A stretch of 30,499 bases of DNA from JBDTMC01 sp039934475 (GTDB lineage Bacteria; Acidobacteriota; Terriglobia; Bryobacterales; Bryobacteraceae). The notes beneath the pieces are model-generated. The model worked only from the letters and a program-made list of their open reading frames with translations. It did not search any database and was not told the DNA's origin. A program made the position numbers and the translations under genes. How positions within the stretch are numbered: the stretch's first letter is position 1; every line of letters begins with the position of its first letter. The stretch spans positions 1 through 30,499 of the forward strand of contig JBDTMC010000027.1 in NCBI GenBank assembly GCA_039934475.1. Reading direction: 5' to 3'. Positions 22,509 through 30,419 of this stretch are shown here, piece by piece.

Positions 22509-23768
22509 ATGAAGACGTGGAACCTGGGACTGCTTCTGCTGACGGCGGGAGTTCTGCTGGCGGCCGACAAGCCAGCGGTGAAGGAATTGTTGGCGATGGC
22601 GGCGACGACGCCCGACTCAGAGACGTTACGCCAGGGTCTGCTGGCATCGGTGAAGCCGGAGGACGTGAAGGCGGGTAAGGCCGTGATCGGCGAACTTTCC
22701 AATTTCCTGTGGGTGGTGGAAAGCGAAACGCAACCGGTGCTGGTGGTTGACGGCGAGGCACGGGGCGGGATGCGGCACAGTGAGGGGAGCAACCTGTGGA
22801 TCGCGGTGGGGAAGCTGGAACAGGGAGACTCGCACAAGTTTCACTATCTGGTCGGCGGCAAGGAGTTCGGCGGCCGGAACGATGTCCCGGCGTATTTGCC
22901 CGAAAGTTACGAGATGGCAGGTGTGCCACAAGGAAAGGTCACCGACAAGCTGGTCCACAAGAGCAAGATATACCCGGGCATGGACACGAATTATTGGGTC
23001 TACGTTCCGGCGCAGTATGACGGAACCAGGCCTGTGGCGTTGATGGTTTGGCAGGACGGCGAAAAATATGTCGACCGCAACGGCGCCGGACGCATGGGAA
23101 TCGTAGTGGATAACCTGATTGCCCAAAAGAAGATTCCGCCCATGATCCTGGTCTTGATTTCGCCCGGGACGGTGGGAGAGACGAAAATGCGGAGCATCGA
23201 ATACGACACGGTGAACGATACCTACCCGCGGTTTCTGCGAGACGAGTTACTGGCCGAGGTGGAAGCGAAGTACAAGATCCGCAAGGACTCTTACAGCCGT
23301 GGCATTGGGGGTGAATCGTCAGGCGGAATCTGCTCGTTCAACGCCGCCTGGTTCATGCCGGAGCAATTCAGCCGGGTACTCTCGCGGATTGGCTCGTTTA
23401 CGAGCATTCAATGGAAACCGAACGTGCTGGATGGCGGCCAATCGTACCCGAACAAGATCCGGAAGGAGCCGAAGCGCAACATCCGTGTGTGGCTCTCAGA
23501 CGGCGCCGAGGATTTGGAAAACGAACATGGCAGCTGGCCGCTGCAAAACGTTCAGATGGCCAATTCACTCAAACGGATGGGTTTCGATTACCGCTTTCAT
23601 TGGGGTGTGGGAACTCATAGCACCGGTCAGGGAAATGCGGAACTGCCCACGGCGATGACGTGGTTGTGGCGTGACTACGACGCGGACAAGACGGGGCAGG
23701 AGTATGTGCAGGACGACGCCGAGAAGGCGAAGGGCCTGTGGCGCGTGAAGGCGCTGAGCCGGGACTAA
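22509..23768 (+). CDS. Secreted esterase, enterochelin-esterase/esterase D-like
   Basis: A 419-residue exported hydrolase with a signal peptide (MKTWNLGLLLLTAGVLLAAD). An N-terminal immunoglobulin-like/CBM48-type domain (about 45-140) is followed by an alpha/beta-hydrolase domain (about 155-400) of the Fes/esterase D kind. The nucleophile is Ser270 in GIGGESSGGICSF, and His370 in GTHSTGQGN is the likely catalytic His. WVYVPAQYDGTRPVALMVWQ is the typical entry to this fold. Members cleave siderophore or polysaccharide esters (for example feruloyl or acetyl); the substrate here is not predictable. The frame opens earlier (22293), inside the divergent AKR gene; the ATG at 22509 is chosen for the signal peptide. 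Confidence 0.88.
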   Translation: MKTWNLGLLLLTAGVLLAADKPAVKELLAMAATTPDSETLRQGLLASVKPEDVKAGKAVIGELSNFLWVVESETQPVLVVDGEARGGMRHSEGSNLWIAVGKLEQGDSHKFHYLVGGKEFGGRNDVPAYLPESYEMAGVPQGKVTDKLVHKSKIYPGMDTNYWVYVPAQYDGTRPVALMVWQDGEKYVDRNGAGRMGIVVDNLIAQKKIPPMILVLISPGTVGETKMRSIEYDTVNDTYPRFLRDELLAEVEAKYKIRKDSYSRGIGGESSGGICSFNAAWFMPEQFSRVLSRIGSFTSIQWKPNVLDGGQSYPNKIRKEPKRNIRVWLSDGAEDLENEHGSWPLQNVQMANSLKRMGFDYRFHWGVGTHSTGQGNAELPTAMTWLWRDYDADKTGQEYVQDDAEKAKGLWRVKALSRD

Positions 23769-24550
23769 GGCAAGCGTTTCTCGAATGTCGCGGCGAGGGC
23801 GACTGCGACCTGTTGATCGGTCTTGCTGACGGCACCGGCGATGTAGCAGCCTTTAGAAAAGATGGCGATGCTGCCGAGGTATTGGTCCGTGGCTACGATG
23901 CCTCCGTCGCCTGTTTGGCCGAACCTGGCGCGCAGTTTGGCTAGGACGCCTGCAGCCGCTTCAGGCGTGGCTTCGGTGATGAGAAACGCCTGCGCAGCTG
24001 CGTACTGCGCGACGAACCCGCGCTTCAGTGCGCGGATGCCAAGGACGCTCTCCGGAACCAATCGAACCGACTTGGCATTGGGCGGGAACCACTTCAGTTC
24101 CGCGGGCAGCGCCACGCTGCCGTCAATGCGCTTCTCGATCACCAGGGCCATGCGGCGCAGCAATGCCGAGTGGTCTTTTTCGGATTCGGCAGTGATTTCG
24201 ACGAGGAACTTGTCCTTCGCGAAGACGGCCTTGCGTGGACCTATCTGGCCGACGGTTCCAATCGGCTCATCCGGGATATCGGGCGAATGGGTGGCGGCGT
24301 AGATTCCCCACGCCGCTTCCGGATTGGCCATTTCGTGGACGTCGATGAGCACTGTCTCGCCGTCCTTGCGGCAGGTGACGCCGCGCAACTGCGTGTAGCC
24401 GTAGATGAGGTAGCCTTCGGCATTGCCGTCCATGTACTCAAACAGGCTATCGGCTTCGTAAACGCGAGCCTTCCCGTGTTCTACCCAGCCGGGTTCCACG
24501 CTGCAATCAGGCGCCTGGACGGCGAGCAGTAACAGCACAGGCAAGATCAT
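23765..24550 (-). CDS. Exported DUF6599-like protein
   Basis: A 261-residue protein with a signal peptide (MILPVLLLLAVQAPDCS). The segment YEADSLFEYMDGNAEGYLIY near the N-terminus, together with VEITAESEKDHSALLRRM, resembles the DUF6599 family of acidobacteria and related bacteria as I recall it; no function is known. Its ATG overlaps the stop of the upstream ferredoxin-like AKR (ATGA), so it is translated with it and may be a partner in the periplasm. The longer frame from 24619 lies in the AKR gene and is rejected. Its stop overlaps the esterase stop by 4 bp. Confidence 0.75.
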   Translation of the reverse strand: MILPVLLLLAVQAPDCSVEPGWVEHGKARVYEADSLFEYMDGNAEGYLIYGYTQLRGVTCRKDGETVLIDVHEMANPEAAWGIYAATHSPDIPDEPIGTVGQIGPRKAVFAKDKFLVEITAESEKDHSALLRRMALVIEKRIDGSVALPAELKWFPPNAKSVRLVPESVLGIRALKRGFVAQYAAAQAFLITEATPEAAAGVLAKLRARFGQTGDGGIVATDQYLGSIAIFSKGCYIAGAVSKTDQQVAVALAATFEKRLP

Positions 24551-25710
24551 GCAAACCACTCCTGCGCGCGCATTAGCCGTTGGACAACCCGGACTCCGTT
24601 GCGGCACTGCACGGTGCATTCACCGCAATCGCCGCAGCGGACGGCTTGTATTTCGGCAGGCAGGGTGCGGAACTGTTCGCGGCCGAGGGAGAACTGTCCG
24701 TAGCCGTCGGCGTACGTGAGATACCGCAGGACGTTGGCAACCGGGATACCCTGGCGGCACGTGCCAGTGCACCCACCGCACATGCGGCAATAGAACGGAC
24801 CGATGGCTTCCAGCCGCGCCGTCAGCATTTGCTCATCGCTTTTGGTGAAGCCGGTGGACATGGCGCGCAGGTTCTCATCGAGCTGATCCATGTCGGTCAT
24901 GCTGGGAATTGTGGTGTGGACGTTTGGATTTTTCAGCACCCACTTAAGAGCAGCGAAGAGGGCTCCGTCCTGCTTCAGCTTGCCGTACAGAGGATCAGCG
25001 GGCTTCATGCGGCGGAAGCCGCCTGCCATTACCTTCATCGCGACGATGCCTTTGCCGGCGGCGGCTGCGTTGGCGATGAGCTTCTCCATTTGCGGGTCCA
25101 TGGAAAAGTTGTAAGAAGTGAGGATCACATCCACGTTGGGGTTCGCCGTCAGCGCGGGCATCAGTTCCGGTTGGCCGCCGTGGGTACTTACACCGGCGAA
25201 GCGGATTTTGCCGGCTTTCTTGGCGATTTGCTGGGCTTCCAATAGTTCGGGAGTGACTTCGTCGGGACGGGTTTTGGCGTGAAGGTACCAGATGTCAAGG
25301 TGATCGGTTCCCAGTTCTGTGAGGCTGGTGTCGAGATCGTCGAGAGCCTGTTGTTTGGTGGAAGCATGCGATTTGCTCGACAGAACGAGGTTCTTGCGGT
25401 AGTTCTTTAACGCCGCGCCTACCATGCGCTCATTGTTGCCGCCTTGATAGCCACGGGCTGTATCGAAGTAGGTGATACCGGAGTCGGCCGCTTTCTCAAT
25501 GACGCTGGCATCGGAGGTGATCATGCAGCCGAAGCCGACGCTGGTGACCTTAAGGCCGGTCTTGCCGATGGTGCGGTACGTGAGGGATGGAGCCGCGTTC
25601 AGTTCCGGGAGGGTGGTGGTTTTGCGTTTGTCCAAGGGAGCGTTGGCGAGCGCGACGGCCGGCAGGGCAGCGCCTGCGGCGAGAAAATTTCTGCGGGAAG
25701 AGGATTTCAT
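24547..25710 (-). CDS. Tat-exported aldo/keto reductase with C-terminal iron-sulfur segment
   Basis: A 387-residue protein. The Tat signal is KSSSRRNFLAAGAALPAVAL. The AKR barrel has the full tetrad: Asp83 and Tyr88 (FDTARGYQGG), Lys113 (LSSKSHA) and His144 (IWYLHAK). Beyond about residue 300 come two Cys clusters, C308-C311-C314-C318 (CRMCGGCTGTC) and C359-C362-C365-C369 (CGDCGECTVQC). Each has the CxxCxxCxxxC spacing of a 4Fe-4S ferredoxin, though the usual Pro after the last Cys is Arg. The enzyme would thus link hydride chemistry to one-electron transfer in the periplasm. It is the promoter-proximal gene of a pair with the DUF6599-like gene and is divergent from the DUF362 gene, which is also Tat-exported. 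Confidence 0.9.
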   Translation of the reverse strand: MKSSSRRNFLAAGAALPAVALANAPLDKRKTTTLPELNAAPSLTYRTIGKTGLKVTSVGFGCMITSDASVIEKAADSGITYFDTARGYQGGNNERMVGAALKNYRKNLVLSSKSHASTKQQALDDLDTSLTELGTDHLDIWYLHAKTRPDEVTPELLEAQQIAKKAGKIRFAGVSTHGGQPELMPALTANPNVDVILTSYNFSMDPQMEKLIANAAAAGKGIVAMKVMAGGFRRMKPADPLYGKLKQDGALFAALKWVLKNPNVHTTIPSMTDMDQLDENLRAMSTGFTKSDEQMLTARLEAIGPFYCRMCGGCTGTCRQGIPVANVLRYLTYADGYGQFSLGREQFRTLPAEIQAVRCGDCGECTVQCRNGVRVVQRLMRAQEWFA

Positions 25711-25726
25711 CTAGCGAGCCTCCGAA

Positions 25727-25753
25727 TATAATAAGACCTTAAGATCTATTATA
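25727..25753. promoter_or_regulatory. AT-rich palindrome with back-to-back -10 boxes
   Basis: A 27-bp imperfect palindrome between the divergent AKR (start 25710) and DUF362 (start 25771) genes. Its outer arms TATAATA and TATTATA are perfectly inverted, so each strand carries a TATAAT box. In a GC-rich genome this stands out. It may serve as a shared divergent promoter, an operator, or both. No good -35 elements are seen at 17 bp spacing on either strand. Confidence 0.6.
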
Positions 25754-25770
25754 AAGAAGAAGGAGCCACA

Positions 25771-26823
25771 ATGGAACCCCGATTTTCACGACGCGGATTT
25801 ATGAATACGGCCGTGGGGCTGGGTGTGGCCGCCCAGCGCAGCATGGGTCAACAGCAGACTGCCAACGACCGCCGGCCGGTGGTGGCGGTGGTAAAGGGCG
25901 AGGAGCGGCGCAAAATCGTCCATGACGCGCTGCTGGCAATTGACGATCAGATCAAGCCGGTACTCCAGCAGAAGAAGTACGTTGTGCTGAAGCCGAACAA
26001 TGTGAGTACGGTGAACCAGCTGGCGGCAACCCATTTGGACGCGCTGCGGGGGATTCTGGACTACCTGGCTCCGCGCTTCAAGGGTCCGGTGGTGATTGCG
26101 GAGTCGTCGGCGGGAAATACGATGGAGGGATTTGAGAACTTCCGTTATGGGCAGTTGGCGAGAGAGTTCAGGAGCCAGCACGTCACGCTGACCGATCTGA
26201 ACGAAGAGGCCAAGTACGAACTGGTCCAAGTGCTGGATGAGAATCTGCACATCATTCCGGTGCGGCTGGCAGCCCGGCTGCTGGATCCGGATGCGTTCGT
26301 ATTGTGTCCGGCGATCTTAAAGACGCACAACACCGTGGTGGCGACACTTTCGGTAAAGAACATGGTGTTGGGCGCGCCGCTGCATCAGGCGCCGAAGGAA
26401 ACGAAGCGCTGGAACGACAAGCGGAAGTTCCACACAGGGCTTCGCCAGACGCACTACAACATGATGGTGACGGCGCAGAAGATGGCTCCGTTCTGGGGCG
26501 CGACGGTGATTGACGGGTATGAAGGAATGGAAGGGAACGGTCCGGCGTCAGGGACCCCGGTGCCATCGCGGGTAGCGATTGCGTCAACCGACTTCATCGC
26601 GGCGGATCGTGTGGGCGTGGAGGCGATGGGGATTGATGCGTCGTGGCTGGCGTATTTACAATACTGTTCGGCGGCGGGCATTGGGCAGTATGACTTGGCG
26701 AAAATTGCACTGCGCGGGGAGCCACTGGCGGGCGTTCGGAGGAGTTACCGGATGCATGGGGACATCGAACGGGAGTTGCGCTGGCGCGGGCCGATGACGG
26801 ACATACCGGAGAAGATCGGATAG
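25771..26823 (+). CDS. Tat-exported DUF362 protein
   Basis: A 350-residue protein. A twin-arginine signal (SRRGFMNTAVGLGVAAQRSM) is followed by the DUF362 domain: YVVLKPNNVSTVNQLAATHL, PVVIAESSAGNTMEGFENFR, then CPAILKTHNTVVATLSVKNM and TVIDGYEGMEGNGP. DUF362 proteins have no settled reaction; many carry ferredoxin clusters, but this one has none. The ribosome binding site AAGGAG (25760-25765) lies 5 bases before the ATG. It shares a divergent promoter region with the iron-sulfur AKR, and both are Tat substrates, so they may act in the same process. The gene appears complete. Confidence 0.88.
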   Translation: MEPRFSRRGFMNTAVGLGVAAQRSMGQQQTANDRRPVVAVVKGEERRKIVHDALLAIDDQIKPVLQQKKYVVLKPNNVSTVNQLAATHLDALRGILDYLAPRFKGPVVIAESSAGNTMEGFENFRYGQLAREFRSQHVTLTDLNEEAKYELVQVLDENLHIIPVRLAARLLDPDAFVLCPAILKTHNTVVATLSVKNMVLGAPLHQAPKETKRWNDKRKFHTGLRQTHYNMMVTAQKMAPFWGATVIDGYEGMEGNGPASGTPVPSRVAIASTDFIAADRVGVEAMGIDASWLAYLQYCSAAGIGQYDLAKIALRGEPLAGVRRSYRMHGDIERELRWRGPMTDIPEKIG

Positions 26824-26884
26824 CGGGCAGACGGCGTGCTGGAACTCATCGATATCTAATTTCACTTGACAACATAAAATACTT

Positions 26885-27500
26885 CGCACCAAACTAGCGG
26901 CATGTCGCCTGGCGAGTCACGGGTATGTCGTCGTTGGCTTCGAGGCGCCGTACAGAACCGGGGTGGTGGTATTCCCTGACGGGCGCGCGTTGTGCGGCCG
27001 CGCTCGGCTGATCCGGAAGGACTGTCCATCGCTGAACAGGAGCGCCTCATCGATAAACTGCTACGTATGTGGAGCAGTGATGTGCGGTTTGTGGTGGAAC
27101 AGTTGGAGCACTGAATCAAGCCGATCCGGCGGGGCGGCTGACGGGACATTTAGATACGCAACTGTTCCTGTTGAGCGATCATGGCGACCTAACCGCGCCG
27201 GAAGCTCGCGCGATCCTAGACGACATTCACTCGATTTACGACCGCCTACCGAACGGCAGCCTCCTCCTGACGATTAGCGGAGCAAACCATTTCAGCTTCA
27301 GCGATCAGATTCTGTTGAAGAGCCGCGTTTTCGTCCGGCTGTTGCAGTTCCTGCAAGGAGGAGTGGAGGCGCGCCGCGGACTCGCCATCACCACCTCCTA
27401 CGTCCATACATTCTTCGACGTTCATCTGAAGAAGGCGCCGGCCAGCCTTTTTGATGCGTTGTATCAGGCGTATCCGGAAGTCCGGCCGGTCCCGCAGTGA
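26885..27500 (+). pseudogene. Decayed PAF-acetylhydrolase-like alpha/beta hydrolase
   Basis: Pieces of one protein occur in three successive frames: LASHGYVVVGFEAPYRTGVV with FPDGRALC (from about 26909), AEQERLIDKLLRMWSSDVRF with VVEQL (from about 27031), and LNQADPAGRLTGHLD (27111 on) running on to LFLLSDHG and LLTISGANHFSFSDQ. The order matches bacterial PAF-acetylhydrolase/dienelactone-hydrolase-like proteins. Two frameshifts are needed. The expected nucleophile segment (GHSFGG type) between TGHLD and LFLLSDHG has been deleted, so no active enzyme is possible. The His segment (ANHFSFSD) survives. The 5' end, with signal peptide, is missing; only an AT-rich tract with TTGACA (26866-26871) precedes it. 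A 109-codon open frame from 27171 is its C-terminal part, not a separate gene. Confidence 0.78.
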
Positions 27501-27503
27501 AAC

Positions 27504-28214
27504 TTGCCCGAGCCCGTAGCCGTCCGCTATAGTGCGGGGATACAGTTTTTCCAGACTGCGACCGATATAGGGATTGAAAAGGCGGGGGCCGTGGACATCA
27601 TAGGCAATCGCAAGTTCGTAGAAATTCCCGGGAGCGATACACACGAGCTTCCACCGCTGCTGGTTCGTACAGCGCCTGAGGTCAACCGGCTTGACCGGGT
27701 GATGCAGATGGCGAACGAACTGATCGAATCCGAGGAGATGATCCCGCATCTGGCGATCGACGATGTAGTCGATCCGAATGCGGTGGAGCGGAGGAAGATG
27801 GACCTGGCCATTAACCTCGTGGAGCAGTATTTGCAGTTTATCTCTCACTGGCAATGGGGTGACGGGATTACTGAGTGGATCCGGCAGTGCGAGACGACGT
27901 TTGGGACGCGCACGCAGCTACGACGGCTGCTGCGTCCGGATGTGTGGCCGCATGCGGGGCGAAGCAGCTTTGTGACGCTGCTCTCCGACAAGGCGGTGTC
28001 TCCGGCCGGCGTGACGTTACAGGGCGCGGTGGGACTTCGTTTGACGTTCCGGCAACCGCCTCCGATTTCGTGCTTTTCCAATCAGTTCCTGTTCTACCTA
28101 AACAACTCTGTGGCCACGACCGCCTACGAAACCTGGGCTCGGATGAGCCCGGACCCTGTTTCGTCCTTACCGCCCGAGCGGTTCAGCTTCCAGGTTGTGA
28201 ACATGTCGATGTAG
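27504..28214 (+). CDS. Protein of unknown function
   Basis: A 236-residue open frame with no signal peptide or membrane segment and no motif I recognise. It is moderately acidic in the first half (MANELIESEEMIPHLAIDDV) and has a mixed strand/helix second half (SFVTLLSDKAVSPAG, FSNQFLFYLNN). The only early start codon is TTG at 27504, and no ribosome binding site precedes it; GTG codons further in would remove 29 or more residues. It follows the hydrolase relic in the same frame after a TGA, so the true 5' end may have been lost. A perfect hairpin just downstream supports it as a transcribed gene. Confidence 0.55.
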   Translation: MPEPVAVRYSAGIQFFQTATDIGIEKAGAVDIIGNRKFVEIPGSDTHELPPLLVRTAPEVNRLDRVMQMANELIESEEMIPHLAIDDVVDPNAVERRKMDLAINLVEQYLQFISHWQWGDGITEWIRQCETTFGTRTQLRRLLRPDVWPHAGRSSFVTLLSDKAVSPAGVTLQGAVGLRLTFRQPPPISCFSNQFLFYLNNSVATTAYETWARMSPDPVSSLPPERFSFQVVNMSM

Positions 28215-28221
28215 TGCCGTG

Positions 28222-28253
28222 GGCGGGCGCCGCTAGCACAACCGGCGCCCGCC
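28222..28253 (+). terminator. Perfect 11-bp stem-loop, likely terminator
   Basis: GGCGGGCGCCG (28222-28232), a 10-base loop and CGGCGCCCGCC (28243-28253) form a perfect stem with all G-C pairs. It begins 7 bases after the stop of the unknown gene and lies before the Gfo/Idh start at 28278. A T-rich stretch (ACATTTTGTACTT) follows 11 bases later rather than at once, so intrinsic termination is likely but not certain. Confidence 0.65.
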
Positions 28254-28277
28254 GCGCGCGTGATACATTTTGTACTT

Positions 28278-29294
28278 ATGCGCATTGCCGTGTTCGGCCT
28301 TGGGTTCATGGGCAGCACCCATCTCAAGGCGCTCCGCGATATCCCCGGCGCCGAGTTGGTGGCCGTGGTGAGCGACGTTCCGGAAAAGCTCACCGGAGAT
28401 CTCAGTTCCATTCAGGGAAACCTGGGCGGGCCGGGATTGAAGTTCGACTTCGACAACGTCCGCAAGTACCGGAATCACCACGACGCCCTGCGAGACAAAG
28501 ACATCGAAGCCGTCGACCTGTGCCTGCCGACGCACTTGCACTCTCCCGTTGCCATAGAGGCGCTGCGCGCGGGCAAGCACGTGTTGGTGGAGAAGCCCAT
28601 GGCGCTAACGGGCGCCGACGCCGATCAGATGATTGCCGAGGCGAAGGAGAGCGGACGTGTGCTGATGGCGGCGCAGGTGTTGCGATTCTTTCCGGCCTAT
28701 GTGCCGCTGATCGATGCCGTTAAGGGCGGCTCGTTTGGCCCCGTACGTTCGGCTCTCTTCCGCCGCCGCTGCGCGGCGCCCACATGGAATGCGTGGCTGA
28801 AGAATCCGGAAGCAAGCGGCGGCGGCGTGTTCGACCTACTGATCCACGACGTGGACATGGCGCTGCACCTGTTCGGCTATCCCGAAGCTGTTTCGGCGAC
28901 AGGATATGCCGATCTGCCGCGCGGCATTGACGTCATCACGGCGCGCCTGCACTACCCCAACATCGCCGATGTGGTCATCACCGGAGGGTGGCACCATCCG
29001 AAGTCGTATCCGTTCTCAATGGAGTACACGGTGGTGACTGAGAACGGGACTTTCGACTACAGCTCCGCCTACCGGGCGCCGACGCTGTATAAAGCGAGCG
29101 GCGAAGAGGAAGCGCTGGCGCAGCCGGAAAAAGACGGCTATCAGGCCGAAATTGAATACTTCCTGGAGTGCTGTGTGAGCGGGCGCAAGCCGGAGATTTG
29201 CCCGCCGGAGCAGTCCGCGGCGGGTGTGAAAATCGCGCGCCTGATGACGGACGCAAGAAAACGAAACGGAGAACCGATCCCATGCAAACTCTAA
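28278..29294 (+). CDS. Gfo/Idh/MocA-family dehydrogenase
   Basis: A 338-residue NAD(P)-dependent oxidoreductase. The Rossmann motif is RIAVFGLGFMGSTHLKALRD at the N-terminus; the family motif EKPMA (in HVLVEKPMALTGADADQMIA) lies at about residue 105. The C-terminal alpha/beta domain includes GGGVFDLLIHDVDMALHLFG, which carries the conserved Asp-His of these enzymes. Members act on sugars, inositols or related polyols; the substrate is unknown. The ATG at 28278 starts the Rossmann domain; an earlier in-frame start at 28260 is rejected. Its end overlaps the isomerase start by 13 bp, forming a two-gene sugar-catabolism operon. Confidence 0.92.
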   Translation: MRIAVFGLGFMGSTHLKALRDIPGAELVAVVSDVPEKLTGDLSSIQGNLGGPGLKFDFDNVRKYRNHHDALRDKDIEAVDLCLPTHLHSPVAIEALRAGKHVLVEKPMALTGADADQMIAEAKESGRVLMAAQVLRFFPAYVPLIDAVKGGSFGPVRSALFRRRCAAPTWNAWLKNPEASGGGVFDLLIHDVDMALHLFGYPEAVSATGYADLPRGIDVITARLHYPNIADVVITGGWHHPKSYPFSMEYTVVTENGTFDYSSAYRAPTLYKASGEEEALAQPEKDGYQAEIEYFLECCVSGRKPEICPPEQSAAGVKIARLMTDARKRNGEPIPCKL

Positions 29295-30118
29295 ACGACC
29301 GTGAATTGGGTGTGATCTTCTGGGCGGGCCCGGACGCAGCGGCCACGCTCGCGCCTTATACCGATATCGGCCTGCGCTGCGGCCAGTTGGGCGTGCCCGG
29401 CGACTATCCCCTGGAAGGCGCGGCCGCGAAGTGGAAGCCCGCGATGGAGGCCGCTGAGTTTCGCGCGTTCACGATTGTCGCCTCGTACACGGGAGAGGAT
29501 TACGCGGACATGCCGACGGTGGAGCGCACGGTTGGCTTCATTCCAGAATCCACGCGCGCGGAGCGTGTGGAGAGGACGCTGCGATTGAGTGACCTGGCCG
29601 TTGAGTTGGGAATTCCCGGCATTGGGTGCCACGTCGGATTCGTGCCTCACGATCCCACCGCGCCGCTTTACGTGGCGGTGCGAGAGGACGTCCGCCGCAT
29701 TTGCGACTACACGGCCGAGCGCGGGCAGACATTTGTTTTAGAGACAGGCCAGGAGCCGGCACAAGTGCTCTTGGAATTCCTTCACGATGTTGACCGCCCC
29801 AATCTCGGGATCAACTTCGACCCGGCGAACATGATTCTCTACGGGACTGGCGACCCGATTGAAGCGCTCGGCGTGTTGGCGCCTTATGTGTTGACGGTGC
29901 ATTGCAAGGACGGCGATTGGCCGCCGAAGGATGTCGCCGGCGCGCTCGGTACAGAGCGGCCCTTGGGAGAAGGGTCAGTGGGCATGGAGCGCTTTGTGGC
30001 CAAGCTGAAAGAGATCGGCTACAAGAATCCGCTCATCATTGAGCGAGAATCGTCGGATCCAGTGCAGAGGATGCTCGACATCCGCAGCGCGATGGCGCTG
30101 TTGGCGCGCCTGCGATAG
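29282..30118 (+). CDS. Sugar phosphate isomerase/epimerase (xylose-isomerase-like TIM barrel)
   Basis: A 278-residue TIM-barrel protein of the AP endonuclease 2/xylose isomerase superfamily. The expected metal ligands appear in order: Glu in FVLETGQEP, Asp in LGINFDPANMI, His in LTVHCKDGDW and Glu in LIIERESSD. It starts MQTLNDRELG at 29282, inside the end of the dehydrogenase gene; GGAG stands about 10 bases before it. Together the two genes form the common pairing of a Gfo/Idh dehydrogenase with an isomerase seen in sugar and inositol degradation. The exact sugar is not predictable. Confidence 0.9.
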   Translation: MQTLNDRELGVIFWAGPDAAATLAPYTDIGLRCGQLGVPGDYPLEGAAAKWKPAMEAAEFRAFTIVASYTGEDYADMPTVERTVGFIPESTRAERVERTLRLSDLAVELGIPGIGCHVGFVPHDPTAPLYVAVREDVRRICDYTAERGQTFVLETGQEPAQVLLEFLHDVDRPNLGINFDPANMILYGTGDPIEALGVLAPYVLTVHCKDGDWPPKDVAGALGTERPLGEGSVGMERFVAKLKEIGYKNPLIIERESSDPVQRMLDIRSAMALLARLR

Positions 30119-30151
30119 GACGAGCGCGGCCGGGTGCTACCAGCGAATCGT

Positions 30152-30346
30152 ATGGAACTCGCCATTCGTATTCAGATTGAAGAGCTTCCAGAAGGTTTGT
30201 ATCTGGCAACGTCCGACGAGTTGCAGGGGCTGGTCGCGCAAGGGCGAACGGTAGCCGAAACTCTGGAGATCGCGCGCGATGTAGCCAGGAAGATCCTTGA
30301 AGCGACCTCTGAGCGCCGGAGCCGGACAGGTTTCTTATCGGCCTGA
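30152..30346 (+). CDS. HicB-like small protein, no HicA partner
   Basis: A 64-residue protein. The sequence IRIQIEELPEGLYLATSDEL followed by VAQGRTVAETLEIARDVARK has the partial RNase-H-like fold pattern (strand, strand, helix) of HicB antitoxins and related DUF1902 proteins. The C-terminal DNA-binding part of full HicB is absent. No HicA gene (with the GSHH motif) is visible upstream or in the 150 bp to the window end. It may be a solitary antitoxin or a regulator of the same fold. The start at 30152 is chosen because MELAIRIQ begins the first strand. Confidence 0.68.
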   Translation: MELAIRIQIEELPEGLYLATSDELQGLVAQGRTVAETLEIARDVARKILEATSERRSRTGFLSA

Positions 30347-30419
30347 CGCTGGCGCGTTCTGCATATTCGTTGGCGTGTTTTACATAACACCCTGGCATAC
30401 CGCTCGCTAGACTCAAAGC

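Noticed and set aside
26866..26871. TTGACA as the -35 box of an active promoter
   Set aside because: No -10 element lies at 16-18 bp, and the downstream gene is a pseudogene.
27875..28723. A 282-codon open frame on the plus strand
   Set aside because: It crosses the end of the unknown gene, the hairpin and the start of the Gfo/Idh gene in another frame. The composition is Arg- and Gly-rich shadow sequence.
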